The notes below the pieces were generated by a model. It was not told where the DNA came from, ran no database searches, and worked only from the letters and a program-made list of their open reading frames with translations. The position numbers were made by a program, and so were the translations under genes. 64,000 nt of DNA from Acanthornis magna (taxonomy: Eukaryota; Chordata; Aves; Passeriformes; Acanthizidae), in NCBI GenBank assembly GCA_036785705.1, contig JAWUZG010000970.1, forward strand, positions 2,204,501 through 2,268,500. Direction: 5' to 3'. Each line of letters opens with the position of its first letter. The first letter of the stretch is position 1. Below are positions 1 to 14,227 of the stretch, in pieces.

Positions 1-3000
1 TACCTGTCTAGAGATCTCCTCTTGAACACAAATACAACAAGTTCTTTTTTTCAGCTCAGTGGAGTAGCTGATTTTACTACTTAACAAACCACAGACTTCC
101 CACTGGGGACCTCACACATGATCCTGTGCAACAGTAAACTAAACAAATCTGATTTCAGCTACATGACTTCATGAACAAGTATTTTTCAAAGCATCTCTTA
201 GAGGAATCTCTATCTTCATTGAGAAGAATAGAGAAGTTTTCTTTAGAAGACAAATGAAATAAAAATGAGATGCTGGGTACAGGTATTTTACCCCATTCAT
301 AGAGATGGGGTAGTGCAGTGCAGTGGCTTTTCTTTCACCTGGCTTCAAATGTGCACAGCTTCACACATTACATTTTCCATGCTTTTGGAATTTTCTTCAC
401 AACCAGCAATGCTAGAAGTTCAGAAAAAATCCTCAGCTATAGACCTACACACTCCTGTCTCTGTCAGATAGCTCAAAAAGGTTCAACAAGTTCTACAAAC
501 AATATCTATCATATTTTTTTAATTTTAACTGACATACTACCATGGAACACCAATAAACTGCTGGATTTTTTCCAAAAAGGCACCATGCAGAAAGTGACCA
601 TGCTATGAAATGTGTTAATTTATGTAGATGATGACCAGAAGTCTTTCCTCATAGTGTAGATGTATTTTCAGGCATGTGTTCCCCCTTTTCACTCCATCCT
701 TATCTACCCCTCATCACATGACCCAAGATGCAGTCTCAAGGAGGGACTAGAGAAATTTGAGAGAGATGAAACAAACTTTTACTCTGATTCAAAGCTGCAT
801 TTCTCTTGAGCTGTTTCCAAGGAATTATGACAGAAGCACTGTGGCAACATTGGAACAGCCCCATGGATCCGATCTTTCACCAATGCAGTTCCCAGATTTG
901 ATCAGACTTTAGCACATAAATAAGATTTTCTATGTACACATACGTGTACAAAAGCTTGAGTTATCTAGCTGTGACATCATTGATCACAACGTGAAAACTA
1001 AATCAGATAGACCAGAGTGCCAGGTAGATCATAATTAACAGTAACATCACTGACTCAAAGTAAAGCAGAAAATAATACATTTTCCAGCTGGGTAACATTC
1101 CTTTTAACAGCTCTACTGTCACGCAGAATTATGGAACTAATTCTGATGTTTCTGCTACTTATTGCCCTCACAAGCAGTCCTCCACTGCTTAGATACAATG
1201 AGAATTAATCAATAGCTTCTGTCTAGAATAACTGAAAAATCTGTTATATTTTATTCAGGATTTAAATGTATGACCAAAGGGGGAAAAAATGAACTTCATT
1301 TTTTTAACCACACAAAGAATATATTATGTTTTACATGTGCATGGCCAAAAATAATTTCATTTCCTCCAGAGTATGTAGAGAATAGATGAAGTCTTATTTT
1401 TGGTAAATATTGTATTTTTAGTTCACTCAAATGTTATTTGATACAAGAGCTGAAAATAGACAAAAAGATAAAAGTAACGTACAGCAGTAATTCTTAGGTC
1501 TTGATACTTGATATATAGCTGAAAGTCTTTCCCAGAGAAGTCTCAACTGCATGCTGTCCCTAACTGGCAGAATATAGATTTACATCTGTGTCCAATATTT
1601 ATAAATCTATTTAAAATGTGTTGGCATATTGGCCTTTTGATTTTAAAAAGTCGGTTGACACAAAATATTGTTCTTTTGGATTAAATTTCAAAGGTTTCTT
1701 TCTCAAGGCCATTAACGCTGTGACAAGAATAAGAAAGAGCGATGTTCTTAGAATTTATTGTGTTTTTCTTAAGGCTCATTTGAACTGAAGATTCAGAAAC
1801 TCAAAGAAAGAAACTCTCATAATAAGCAACAAACCACAACGTTGTTGGTATTTTTTGGCTTTGATTATATGCTTCGCTCTTTATTTTCACTGTCTGAACC
1901 CTGAAACCCTCTTATATTTTAAGACACTGGTTTCACCAATTTTACTCATGATAAGCACAGCTGTGTGTTAGTAATAGCACAACTATGTTGCATAAAATTT
2001 TAATTAGGCCTGAATTAAAGCATGCCCTTTGATGGGTCAGACTCCTGCAGAAGTCTCCAGGTAGTGGAAATTACAGCATCATGCAGCCTAAAGGCTGTGT
2101 TTTCCATGTTCTGAGCAGTGAGCTCTCCAAACCTTTCAGTTGTCTGCTCTCACCTCCTTTTTCTTCCACCATCAGCTGGAATCACTTTCCTCCTCCACCA
2201 TGCCATATACAGTCAAATACCACCTCATGTTTGTTCTGACTTTGTTTATCAGCTTCTTGCCAAAATCACTGGACAAAGACATGCCATCCAATGTGCTGAG
2301 CAGAAACCTCAGGAGGCATTTTTCAAACTGTAGTCTTTATGATAAATGTTACAGGCAGTGCTGTAGCCCTATTCCCTGAGAATGCATCGCAGCTTAATCT
2401 TGTTCTCTGGCATATGCTGCACATACTGCCAGACTTGTGAACAGTAATGAGCTTGTATGAGGCCAACAGGCTCCAAAGTCTTCAATCTCTTCCGAGTGTG
2501 TCAACATTCTTGTCAACAAAAATGTCACAATAATCCTCCAATCCTCCCCTCTCTGTCTCCCATTCCCTACTTACATTTGCAGACCTATCAAGAAAATTTA
2601 AGGTGAACAGGATCTAATTATTCCCCCTCTCTTATCAGTCTTTGAAAAGAATATTAAGCTTATCTGGTTTGGTATTATTTTGTTTTACAAACTATTCTAG
2701 TAATTGAATAGTAATACCAATGTTCACTTTTCTGGCCATGCAGCAATTGACACAACTGCTCTGGAATCATAGAGATAACCTATTCTTCTGGCATCCAGAG
2801 GTCACAAAATCCTACCAACAAAAATCTCAATACGTTCAGGTTCATCCCCTGGAAGCTGAACATTAGGACTTCAGTTTACATTCAGTGAGCTTTGACCTTC
2901 TTTGTACATGCACAAAATGCAGCAGTAGTAAAAAGCATTCAAGGAACAGCAGAATCATACTGTAATAGGTTAAACGTGGAACAGTTATGAATATTGACAA

Positions 3001-4350
3001 AAGATTGCTATTAAATTGTTGTTTTTTTTTATTCTTGGGTGCTCTGTGCTTGCCAAAAAAACCAAAGAAGCGTAACTAATTTTCACATGGGGTGAATCAT
3101 GGTAGTTCTGCTGCTTTTAGTGGAGCTATGACAATTTTATATAACACAGCAGCTACTCTCAGTACCCAAACTGAGACTCTGCAAGTGTGGAAACATATGG
3201 TTGATGGCAAACCCAAACTTGTATTCATCAGTTATTTCATCACTTTCTTATTTAATCATCACCCTCTTGTTTAAATGCTAAGTATGTTCCATAGAAACAT
3301 AAATTACAATTTGGCATGAAGATTACAGCTGAATGTAGAAGGTATAACCAGAACACTGAAATTTACAATACAGAGATTGAAAGTATTCATTTCTCCACAC
3401 CCTTCCCAAGCGCTTTTCCATATGGATTAGCTTCTTTGTGAGCCAGGTCAGTTCCCAGTGGTCTGTCTGGCAGCTGCATTGCTTGCTTTGGAGTAACACC
3501 AAGGAACTAGCTGATACAGCCTGTGGGGTCATATGTAGGGGCTTTTCTGTTATTTTAGAGTAAGGAAAAGAATCACAAAATTATTTTGGCTTGTAGAATG
3601 CAACCTTCAGACCTTTAGACTCAACAGGGCAAGAAGTTTATCTTGGGTCTGACAGGATGTCTCTTTCTGTAGCTGAAATATTGTGGTTCTGTTACACGAC
3701 CGCACAGCCAAAGTCACACAGATATTAATGTGTTTGGCTACGCTCTCATATCTGGAATCTGAACATCTGCAGTGAACTGAAGTGACCTAGTGAATTCTGG
3801 TAGGCCAAGAAATAAAGGCAGGTTTTTAAAAGCCACTTATTAGATATCTAGAACTGCGTTCCAGTAGAGTTTCTGTGCCAGACTGAAAGGGAACCAACAG
3901 AAAGATACACATTCTGATGGGCAGGAAAACCAGTGTTCAAAAGAAATACCAGCAATACTGCCAGTATTTTTCTTACACCCATTTATTACACCCAAATTTT
4001 ATTACAATTTACTACACCAATTTTTGGTGGTTAATAGTAACTGCTGTTAATTACAAAAAAGTAGTATCTACTTAGAAACACAGTTAATGGCAGCACAAAA
4101 CAATCTACTTATAAAGCAGTGTTATATTTGAATGGCAACATAATATATGTAGATAAGAGAGAATGGGTGTTTTCATGATTGCCCTTCCTTTTATGACCTT
4201 TCCTTGCCTTCGTAAACCCTTTTGGAGAAAGTGATACCCTTGTCCATTGGCTTGATCACAGCGTCAAAGACTTCATATTGTAGCAAAGAGCTCCTTGTAA
4301 GCAAAGGAACTCTGTGCTACATGAGATGTATGGAACCTGACAGAGCTTCT
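1..4350. other. Gene-free stretch
   Basis: AT-rich single-copy-looking DNA. Short chance ORFs only; no exon, repeat family or RNA gene recognised. Confidence 0.6.
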
Positions 4351-4351
4351 T

Positions 4352-4392
<41 letters not shown>

Positions 4393-4401
4393 ATATATAT
4401 G
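4351..4401. repeat. (TA)n microsatellite
   Basis: Two perfect TA runs separated by TTTA, about 50 bp in total. A plus-strand ORF over it encodes an Ile-Tyr run and is an artefact. Confidence 0.98.
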
Positions 4402-4611
4402 CATATTTTTTTACATACTCACTCATGTGTTTTCCACAGGAAATGTGGCAGGAGAAAAGAGAGATTGGATCCTTTGGAGTCTCTGATTTTTTAGCTGTTA
4501 GAGGCAACTTTCTCAAAGAAGTTCCAAGGATTTGATACACAGGACCTTATTATTATGTTGTCACTAATGTATATAAAAACATGAAGGGGGTATGAAAGAG
4601 GATGGACACAA

Positions 4612-4852
4612 ACTCTTTTCAGTGGTGCCCATGGACTGGAAAAGCGGCAATGAGCACAAACTGAAACACAGGAAACCACTGAGAGTGAGGGAACCCTTTC
4701 TCATAGTGAGGATGACTAAGGACTGACACAGGTTTCACAGAGAGTTTGCAGCATCTCCTTCCCTGAAGATATTCAAAAATGGTCTGCACATGAACCTGGG
4801 CAACAGGGACTGAACCACTTGACTTCCAGAGGTCCCCTTCAACCTGTAAATG
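4612..4852 (+). mobile_element. CR1 LINE 3' fragment
   Basis: The segment follows the CR1 3' region, in sense orientation: GCAATGAGCACAAACTGAAA, then GATATTCAAAAATGG and CAGAGGTCCCCTTCAACCT. The terminal octamer-type repeats are lost. It is an old 5'-truncated copy with many substitutions. Confidence 0.85.
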
Positions 4853-7800
4853 AATACACTCTAAAGTATTTATTTTCCCCATTTTTTAAAATCCTCTAAT
4901 TTCAATGTTTTTCATGGTGAAAAGAACCACTGATTGAGTTCCCACTTGGAAGTCCCATTTGATTTTCAACATAATATGCCACCAAGGAGAAATTGTCTCA
5001 AAACCAAAGACTGAAATACTCTTTCTGTGCAAACTGCCAGACTGCTCAGGTGGTTAACCATGATAGCAGGTGATGCACCAAAAGCCTACAAGCCTGTATT
5101 CTACTCTTGATCAAAGCTGCTGAGACACATGTATGTATAGATATGTTTGTACATATAAATATACTTTTAAAAAATTAACTTATCCAGTTGTCACTATATA
5201 ATGATAAAAAATTTCTTTCTGAGACTGCATGAACCAAAACACACAAGTGTGACAAATTAATTCAAATTATGCAACCACTCTGGAATTCCCATAAACATTA
5301 AAACAGTATGTGGTAGCAGATTTTTTTTTTTGAACAAGAGCTGCTCAGTCTAGTTTTGAAGCAGTTGGTGAAGTGTTTGCTAACAGCAGGGCCTTATGTT
5401 GCTTGATCCAGTTTTGCCTATGTGGCAGCTATAGATATTCCAGACTAAAGATTCTATATTTATTGCTCATTCATTTCTGCTGAGACAAGCCTGAAACGAG
5501 TCCTTGTATTTGTACTCAGTCCAATAGTGGAAGAGAATAAAAACAGAAGCCTATTTCCCTGGCATGCTTCCTGCACCCAAGTGTATCAAGCATGAGGGAG
5601 ATGTGGAGCACTTCAAGTAGGAATGGTTGTGGTTTACTCTCCTGAAAAAAAAACAAGCAACCCAACAACAAATAGTGGACACAGGGCAGAGAAATAATAT
5701 GCTGAAAAGTGAAAAACAAAGCACATGCACTCCACAGACAGCTGGGAGAAACCCCATACTTCCCTTTGGAAATGAAAATTTATTTTGCTGTTGGGTCATT
5801 AACAGCTAACAGGACTGCAGCATTTTCTTACTCTAGCCACTAATGAAATTAACTGACTCTGTAATTTTTGAGTTAAAAGAAGACTTTGTACAGGCCAGAG
5901 AAAATCCCTCAAGAGGGGTTGGAAATACCTTGTGGACTGTGATTATTTTCATACACACATTTTGTGTTTGTTTTGCAACTTTTTTTTAATTAGCCTTTTT
6001 CAATTGATGAAAACAGCACAATTCTTATGATATAAAAATAAACTTTCTAAGAGATGCATTGATATACATTATCTCATTGTAAAATAAAACATGAACCCAT
6101 GCCAAATGTCTTTGCATTATAATTCTGGCATAGTTTAACAATAAATTGAGATTCCAAGGTTTCTGCCATTGTATAAAAATATCATTGTCACCTAATGTTA
6201 CAGCAAAAATTTCCAGTTTCGTTTTGTAGAGTCTGCCTTTACAGTTCACTAGGAATTGTTTGTCTCCTCGCTGGTAAAACCAATATGGTGGGATTGAGCC
6301 TTGAGCTCAGTTAATGAGCTTAATGTTCAAATGTGTTTCAACTCAATGTTGAAATTTGTATATTCCTGATTGCCCAGTTCTGTAGCCTACTTCTATGTGA
6401 AATTATAAATCCTTCAGCTCTTTCTGAAGATGGGGCCTTGACTGCTGAATTTATTCTGCTTGGCTGATAGATTTTTGGTCTTTTCTTTCAATTTCTTTTC
6501 TGTTGAAAACTGTGAAATATAACCAAGTCTGCAGGAGATTTTTACATAGCATATATTACTCCACTATTTGTACTTCCCAGAGTTCATTCTCTTCAGTGAA
6601 CTAAACATTCTCCACTACAGAAAAGAAACAGTGTTTTATAGAGCACACATAGTTTCAACTTTTAACAATCTGGAGACAGGGAAAGGTAAATTGAAATTAC
6701 TTTTGAATACTTCTCCCCTTTTTCTACTTAATTTCCAAGAGTATCCCAAGCTGAAAGAGGAAGCAGATTAACTGGATACCTAGATACAATCCTGCTTCAC
6801 TTTTTTCTTCATGTCTTTGTAATTTCATCATATGTATTTATGGCAGTCATGCTCCTGACAACCAGTTTTAAAATTCATTTCTCATTTCGCATTTTGATGG
6901 TAAAAAGGAATGAAAATTTATTGTTTAGCTCATGAATTAGATTTGCTTATGACAAAATGTGGTTTAGCACAAAAAATGAAGCCCAGCGAAGTATCATCTG
7001 TTAAACATATAACCTAAAGGTTAAATGCCTCAATCAACATCAGATCTAAAACACTATTGAAAAATAATAGAATTTTTTCAAAGCACACACTGCTTGACTG
7101 TTTTCTTTATACAAAGTACTCCAGTAGCTACCTTTCTCTTCCTACAGTTTCCTACATTCCGCAGGAATTTCTTTCATTCCCTGCATTGATCAATGGAGTT
7201 ACTGTTTGATTTACTTCAGTCTCGATTAATGGTTTGTGAAAGATGTTTTTCTAGGTGCAGATCTGTTAAAAAAAAGAGCCACTGCCATGTTTTAAATATT
7301 TTTTTGTGAAGCTCCACTTCATTTTTCCCCAGCATTCTAAGGGTTATAAGAGGCTGTGAGAAGCAGCACTATTTATTTTAGAATCACATTTAATAACCCT
7401 CACAATTTTAAGCATAGATTTTGCAAATCATATTTAGAACTGAGAGCATTCAGAATTCTATCCATATTTAATATGTTCTCCATGCACACATTTCAAAACA
7501 AATTGTTTTCTAATGCCAGTGAAATGAGTATATAATGTAGAAATATTTGATTAAAGAATAAAAGTAACCTCTGAAAATAATTACTTCCTTTACATATCTA
7601 AAATGTAAGTTTAGTTTTCATTCCCATCTCTTCAATTCTCACACCAGAACTGCTGAAGGTAATAAAACCAGATAGCTCTTCCCTGGCCATAGAGTACAAA
7701 CCCATCTAACACAGACTGCAGTTACTGGAATCCAGTGCTGTGTCAGGGTGGAACGGAGAAACCATACCACAGCAGAGGATGACATTGCCAGTGCTGCTTT

Positions 7801-10210
7801 GCAGGATTATCTTCCCAAGAAAAACTGTTTTGATTCCAATTGCCAGGCAATAGGGAATGCCATGTATATCAACCCATTAGAAGGGTTAAAATACTTATCT
7901 CCAAGGAGATCCATCACATCTAGGAAGTTCAAGGCTAACCAGGGTAAGCCAAAACTGGTTTGATCTAATAATGATCATGATTTGAATGGAAAGTTGGAAT
8001 AGACAATCCTTTCAACCTGTATTTTCATTATTTTATTTTACATGTAGAAAATCATCTTTTGTAGCTGCCATTACTCACTCTTAGGTCACTGTGAATATTA
8101 CTGGGATTTTCCAGAGGACTAGGATGCACAAGTCCACTCTGAGAATCTTGAGACCATATTGCACAAACTTTAATGCGTGTACTTGAAGTCAAGAACCTGC
8201 TCCACTAATTTGCTAAGGAAGTAACATGGCTTTAGAAAAATCTTGGAAGAGTGGAAGAGTGGTTAGCAGCAATTCTTTTGAAGAAACCTTTACAAGAAGG
8301 TTTATAGAGAAGCGCATGGTGGTGAGAAGGAGCTGTAAGCAACAAATGTGGGAAAACACGGTGAATATGGATTGCAGTAAAAAAGGAACATGGTTGATGT
8401 CTCAGACTCCTGGAGTGCTGTGAAAATCCATACCATTAATTGTATGGTAAATGCCAAGGCAACAAACATCTAAACATTCATACAGCTCTGCTTGCCAGGT
8501 ATTTTCCATCCTAGCAATTTACATGAACACAGTCCTGGAAAGTGTGAAAGGGCAGCATCTCAAGTTCTTCTTCTATCAGTTTCAGAAGATATTGGACACT
8601 TTCAAGCCTCTTCTCAAGGTATCAGTAGGCTGCAGGATGGTGTTTTTCAGACTGGTTCAGAATGGCACTTAGAGATTTGCCTTTTGGGACATCATCCCAC
8701 CGATGTGAATACTCGTGTTTCTAAAAGCAGGGATGTGCTGAAATACTCTCCTGAGCTGTGGCTGTGATGTCTTCTTATTCATAATTATCTCATGATTAGA
8801 AAAGTAATGTGAAATTTCCAAAACAGATCTCTGACAATCAAAACCAATGCTGTATTTAAAAGGCCGAGCATCTCAGTGCTTTTGAGAAGATGATAAAGTT
8901 TTCCTCCATTATCTGGTGATATCTTCATTGTTCCTGACAGCAGAGTTTTACATTTTCTGGTTAAATTTATGTTGAATTCACATCTCACTGGAGCTTCTTA
9001 TAGCTACAGCAAAAGAATCCTCTCCAATATCCTCCCTGTTAAAAGTTAACAGACATCCTACTGATAGGTAGTAGTAACTCCGCCAAAAATAAAGCTAATG
9101 GCTAAAGGATTACTTGTTTAAAACGGAAAGGAAAAGCACATTTGTGTGAAGAGTTATTAAAACAGATGTTTCTTAGAAACAGGTGGATTGTCCAGCTCTG
9201 ATACAGGGTAAGATTGGATCTAATTGTTACTGTGCTTCTTACAGGACTGATCTATCCTTGTATAATTCTTTGATCTGACTGCAACCAGTAGGAAATCAGA
9301 TTTTATTTCATCACTCATCATACACACTCTGGAATGGATCATATAATGGAAAATATTTTCCATGCAGCAGGGAGTATTTTTTAATATTTAACCTGCTTGA
9401 TATTGCTGTATATACTAATAACACTCTAAGTGATGTAGTCCAGAACATTTTGCAGAAGCAAATCATGACAGACTTCACTAGGATTTATGTTAGCTTTCCT
9501 TTTACAAATACTATTATTCTAGAAGGACTGTGGACTAAAAGTTTTCTGCTATCTTGTTAACTGTGATGTTTCTGTCAAGCAACTATCTATCAATCTATGT
9601 TAGATTTATTAAGTGACATGGGATTTTTGCTGGTATACAAGAAACAGTCTTGGAGAACTATGATCTCAAAAGCCTCAGAAGAGATACCCCTCTGTCACCT
9701 GTAACAGATAACATAAAAATGAGCAGATGACCAAGCAAATACTTTTTAAAAGAACTATAAACGCTTTAATCCTTGAAACAGGACTAAAGAAAGCACGTGA
9801 AGAATGTGGAGGAAGAAAATGAGACAAATAAGACAGAAATAAATACATGTACTTAAACTACCAACTCCTCAAATTCCTGCGGAATCTTACTGAAAACATT
9901 ATGCATGCAAAGTATTATTCCAAGGAAATCTTGATATTGAAATATTCTGACTACTTTTGCATTCTAAGCATATATTGTTGCTTTTAAAAAGCCAGCAGTG
10001 AGCCTAGCAAAAGTATTGCAAAACTACTTGGCAAGAATTTACCTTCTTGAGATGAACCAGACTACATGTCAGCAGCGATCCCTGTGCTACTAGGATTTAC
10101 TATGGAATTTAGCATATTGCAAGGGACAGACGGGGGCTCTTTGAGATGTCTTAGTGTCTGACTGTGGCATGATTTTTTAAAATTTAACTTTATACTGCTC
10201 AGAGAAAGAA
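4853..10210. other. Gene-free stretch
   Basis: AT-rich DNA with only the open segment at 7715-7943 standing out. No repeat family recognised. Confidence 0.55.
7715..7943 (+). other. Open segment ending in a consensus donor, possible exon
   Basis: A plus-strand open frame from an acceptor-like CTAACACAG to CCAGG|GTAAGC encodes about 76 residues, including DDIASAALQDYLPKKNCFDS and GLKYLSPRRSITSRKFKANQ. Amino-acid composition is protein-like, but the upstream pyrimidine tract is poor. No partner exon or homology was recognised. A chance ORF is the more likely explanation. Confidence 0.15.
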
Positions 10211-10670
10211 TATCATAGAATCATAGAATGGCTTGGGCATTGTGTGCCCACACCTCTCGCCATGGGCAGGGACGTCTTCTTCTAGACCAGGTTGCTCAGA
10301 GCCCCATCCAACCTGGCCTTGAACACTTCCAGGGATGGGGCAGCCACAGCTTCTCTGGGCAACCTGTGCCAGTGCCTCAGCACCCTCACAGAGAAAAATT
10401 TCTTCCTGATATGTAATCTAAATCTGTCCTCTTTTAGCTTAAAGCCATTCCCCATGTCCTACCACTAAGTGCATTTATAAAAAGTCCCTCTCCAGCTCTC
10501 TTATAAGCCCCCTCTAGGTACTGGAAGGTGCTATAAAGCCTTCTCTCTTCTCCAGGCTGAACAGCCACAACTCTCTCAGTCAATCCTCATAGGAGAAGTA
10601 GTCCATCCCTCTGATCATCTTCACGGCCCTCTTCAGGATCAGCTCAAGAACGTCTAAGTCTTTCTCATGC
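10211..10670 (-). mobile_element. CR1 LINE 3' fragment
   Basis: The left edge carries ATCATAGAATCATAGAATGG, the reverse complement of the diagnostic CR1 3' terminus. Antisense CR1 text continues through the 'ccatgggcagggacg', 'aacctggccttgaacacttc' and 'ctctcttctccaggctgaac' blocks to about 10670. It is a well-preserved 5'-truncated copy of about 460 bp in minus orientation, and it explains a 62-codon plus-strand ORF here. Confidence 0.95.
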
Positions 10671-10900
10671 TTAATTTCCTGCTTTTGATTATTCTGATTG
10701 ATTATAGACTGTGGTAAAATGCTTGAAACACTGACAGTGACACATCTTTAGTCTGTATTTTTTGTCTACTTTATTTCATCATATTAATTTTTTCCCTATG
10801 TTTACCTAGTTTTTGTATAATTTCTTGTAACAAAGACAGCAATAACAATATCCAAAGCCAGCCTGTCTTTCTAAATCAAGCTCTTTGGCCATTATAGCGT

Positions 10901-10920
10901 AAAAAAAAAAAAAAAAAAAA
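10901..10920 (+). repeat. A20 homopolymer
   Basis: An uninterrupted run of 20 A. No poly(A) signal-bearing retrocopy is recognisable immediately upstream. Confidence 0.95.
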
Positions 10921-13900
10921 GAGCTATGAAATTCACAGTGCATGGCATATTTATCTCATTTGAATTCAACTAAAATTGTTTGTACAACTTCTTACAAAAG
11001 GTAAAAAGACAAATCACCTCTCAGTTCTTCCAGTGATTTCACACTTCCCATGTAAGTCATCTAAGGGAGACAGATAATGGCATCTTACACACTTCTGGTT
11101 ATCTGTGTGCTTATTATTACCAAAATACAGGGAATCAGGTACTTGGCAAATTTAATGAGACAGATTTTCATTGCAGGTAATAGAAAGAGCAGTCAAAGAC
11201 CACTTTGATATTTATAAAATTTTTGGTTTAAGACAATTTTTTCTCCTTGCTTCTTCAAGGTCCAAACTTTTACCAGAACTTCTGAAAAAAAATTTTGCAA
11301 CAAATTCATAATATCTCCATATAGGTGGTGGAAAATGCTTTCTCTGATTAAGATCTTTTATGAAAGTCCTTTTGATCTTAACAGTTTTTGCAAGTTTCCC
11401 AGTCATTTAAAAAAATGTTGACTGTGCTCAAAAATTTGTATGTGTTCGATACACCAGGAAATCCATATTCACCTATGGAATTCATACCAATTTTTATAAA
11501 GCACTCAGAATTACGCTGGACGATCTGTAATTGCTGTGCAATGAAGCCATCTTTTCAAGTGTCTTGACACAAATATGTCGACACCACTCCAGTGTCTACT
11601 GAGCATTTCCAGCTCAAGCACAGAATGACTGAACCACTCATTAGCCATATATTGGGACAGTTTGGTCATATCCCAGTCACTAAAGTTGGAAAGAATATTG
11701 GCAGCATTCAGTAAATTCCATCTGTCCTTACTCTTTGTACAGTTTCTGTTTTCAAGGCAGTGCTGGATCTCCGTGCTGCTTTGGCCTTATCACACTCTGT
11801 GCTGGTTTAGGATCCAAGCTTGCAGAAAACAGCAAAGATTTCAATCCCTCTGGCTCCAGTTTTCCATTGCTTTTGTATTTGTTTCAGCATCCAGCTTGCC
11901 TGGATTTTCATTTCTAGCAGTAAATACCACGTAGACTACTCCTTTTATTCAGTTCCCTAGCTCTGATTTCTTTTTCTTAATTGATCTGAGGAGGATTTTT
12001 ATAATGAAGTGAGTTTTTAAAAAAGCCTACTGATTAAAGGTTTTTAGAAAACATGTTAGTGCCAATGAACTTCTGCCAAAATAAAATCATGCCTCTTTTG
12101 ATGGATCTGGCATACTATGTAAAATCAGATACTGAACATCAAACTGTAACTGATTTTTTCAATTCACACGGACATCTTGAGTTCAAAGCTTCAGAACAGT
12201 TCTATAATACAGATATCCCCATTTTGTGACTGACACAGTGTTAGGAGTTGGACTCTCAGGAACCACAAGTGAACCAGAAGAAGTTGGAACAGATTTACAA
12301 GGTTCAGTAACATTTCAGAACTTACAGAGTGAAGGTGGGGGGGAATTGTTGAGAAAATGCTCAAGCTTCACCTTATATTGAAAAGAAACACAAATTATTA
12401 TCATTATTGTCATTTTAAAGAGTGTTTTAAGCAATGCCTAAGAAAAGCAATGTTGACTTTATCTAGAGCTAAATCTATAGAAAGTGGATTCTGCAGCCCA
12501 TTCTCTCTTCTGCAGTCTTTCCATAACGAAACTTGTAAGTGAGAAAAGCATAAGCCTTTTTAAGGAAGGCAAAGGTACAAGCTAAAAAAACTCACGTTTA
12601 ATCATAGCAGGTTTGCCTTGGCCTTCACACAGTTTCAAAGGCAAGGATTTATCCAGCAGCAATTAGAGAAAATTTGGTCTGCAGTGGAAGTAAAAGAGGC
12701 AAATAAAATCCTTAGCACAGCCTCAGCAGGTGCTGTTTTCCTGCACACCATGAGCCATACCGTGTCAGCAACAAAGAAGGCACCTCCTTGCTGCCTCACA
12801 AGACATCTGTTTGCTTCAGTCTTCAGTGGTGGCTGGTGCCCAAGTCAGAACACAAGAAAATAAGTAATTATGGAATAAACTGCCCACATGGAAAATTAGT
12901 CCTTCAAACCTTGCAAAATCCATGTATCTTTTCACTGGTCAGCTTGCTCCTGGAGGAACAAGAGCTGTACTCTTTGCATGTTTAAAAAAAAAAAGGTCCT
13001 TTTTTATCTCTTACATGAATTTTAGCATCTAGTTCATCCAAATAAATGTTCATTTCCTTTAGTAGTGACTGGAGACCATCTGCTGCAACCAAAAATTATT
13101 AGAAGTTGACATATCCAAAGACAATTTTCCTTCATTAATCTCTGTAGATGAACTGTTGCCTTCTGGGTCAGACTTGTATCTCTTCACTCTGGGTACATGG
13201 AGCACCTCCCCTCACAAATGTGCTGGTTTATGGCCAGGGGTCAGAGGTCTTACAGAAACACTTAAGAAAATAAAATTATTTTCCCTATACAACGCCTTGC
13301 AATCAACTTTTCTGGAGAAAAGCTACATTCAACTACTGCAAATGTGCCTTCACTTGGTTGAAATTCAAAAGAATCAGGGGGAAAAGAAGCCAGTACCAAT
13401 ACTAAGTTCAGAAAGCAGGGAACAGGTTTTTTTAAAAATGATCCAGACTTCAAAGTGTCAATGTTCTATGTACACAGAACTACATGTTTGAACAGTTGGC
13501 TGTAGCATAAAATGCTTTAATGTAGAGAAAGAGCAGGCTGGAAGCAGTTATAAATAGCAATTTCTCTCTGAACAATGTGGACATTCCCATATGCAATTCC
13601 TAATGTACAGTTAAATAAATGACAGTTACAATGGACTTGGTCAGTACCCCAACACAAAAAAAAGACACCATGAATGGAGACAAAATTGATCCCTGAAATA
13701 TGTCAGGTTTTGCAATTACAAGGCTGCTGGGTTTTGTCAGACAAAGTAAATAAAACTTTAATCCATCTTTTTTCTTTTGTCTGCCAAGGAAGGAGGTTCT
13801 CAAGGAGCACATGCCATTGCATCTCTCAAATTTCTTCTGTTGGCCATATTAAAATAACAGACACAAGGCAGCAAAGCTAAAAACAAATTATTGCTAATAA

Positions 13901-14198
13901 GAAGGCAACATGATTTTCTTTGGATAAAATATCATGCATCTACCTAAGCATAAGCTATGCTACCCCAAAGTCATTTTGAGCTTCACACAGGTCTCTTTAG
14001 ATTTTCTGGCTGGAAGTTATTTTATTAGCTACCCCATTAATTATTAATTTTCATGTTAATAACTAAAATTGCATTGCAAATCCAGAGAACATCTGGTTCT
14101 CTGTTTGGCAAATAGGAATATTTTTTTCTCAGCATGTAAGCATAAATAGAGCAGTAGAAGTATGAAGGAGCAGGGAATCCCAGGACCGAGAAAGATTT

Positions 14199-14227
14199 AA
14201 TCATCATCGTCATCATCATCATCATCA
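14199..14227. repeat. (TCA)n / (ATG)n trinucleotide repeat
   Basis: About nine TCA units with one TCG variant. On the minus strand it produces a poly-Met run in a 131-codon chance ORF. Confidence 0.95.

Noticed and set aside
10228..10416. 62-codon plus-strand ORF
   Set aside because: Antisense reading of a CR1 3' end.
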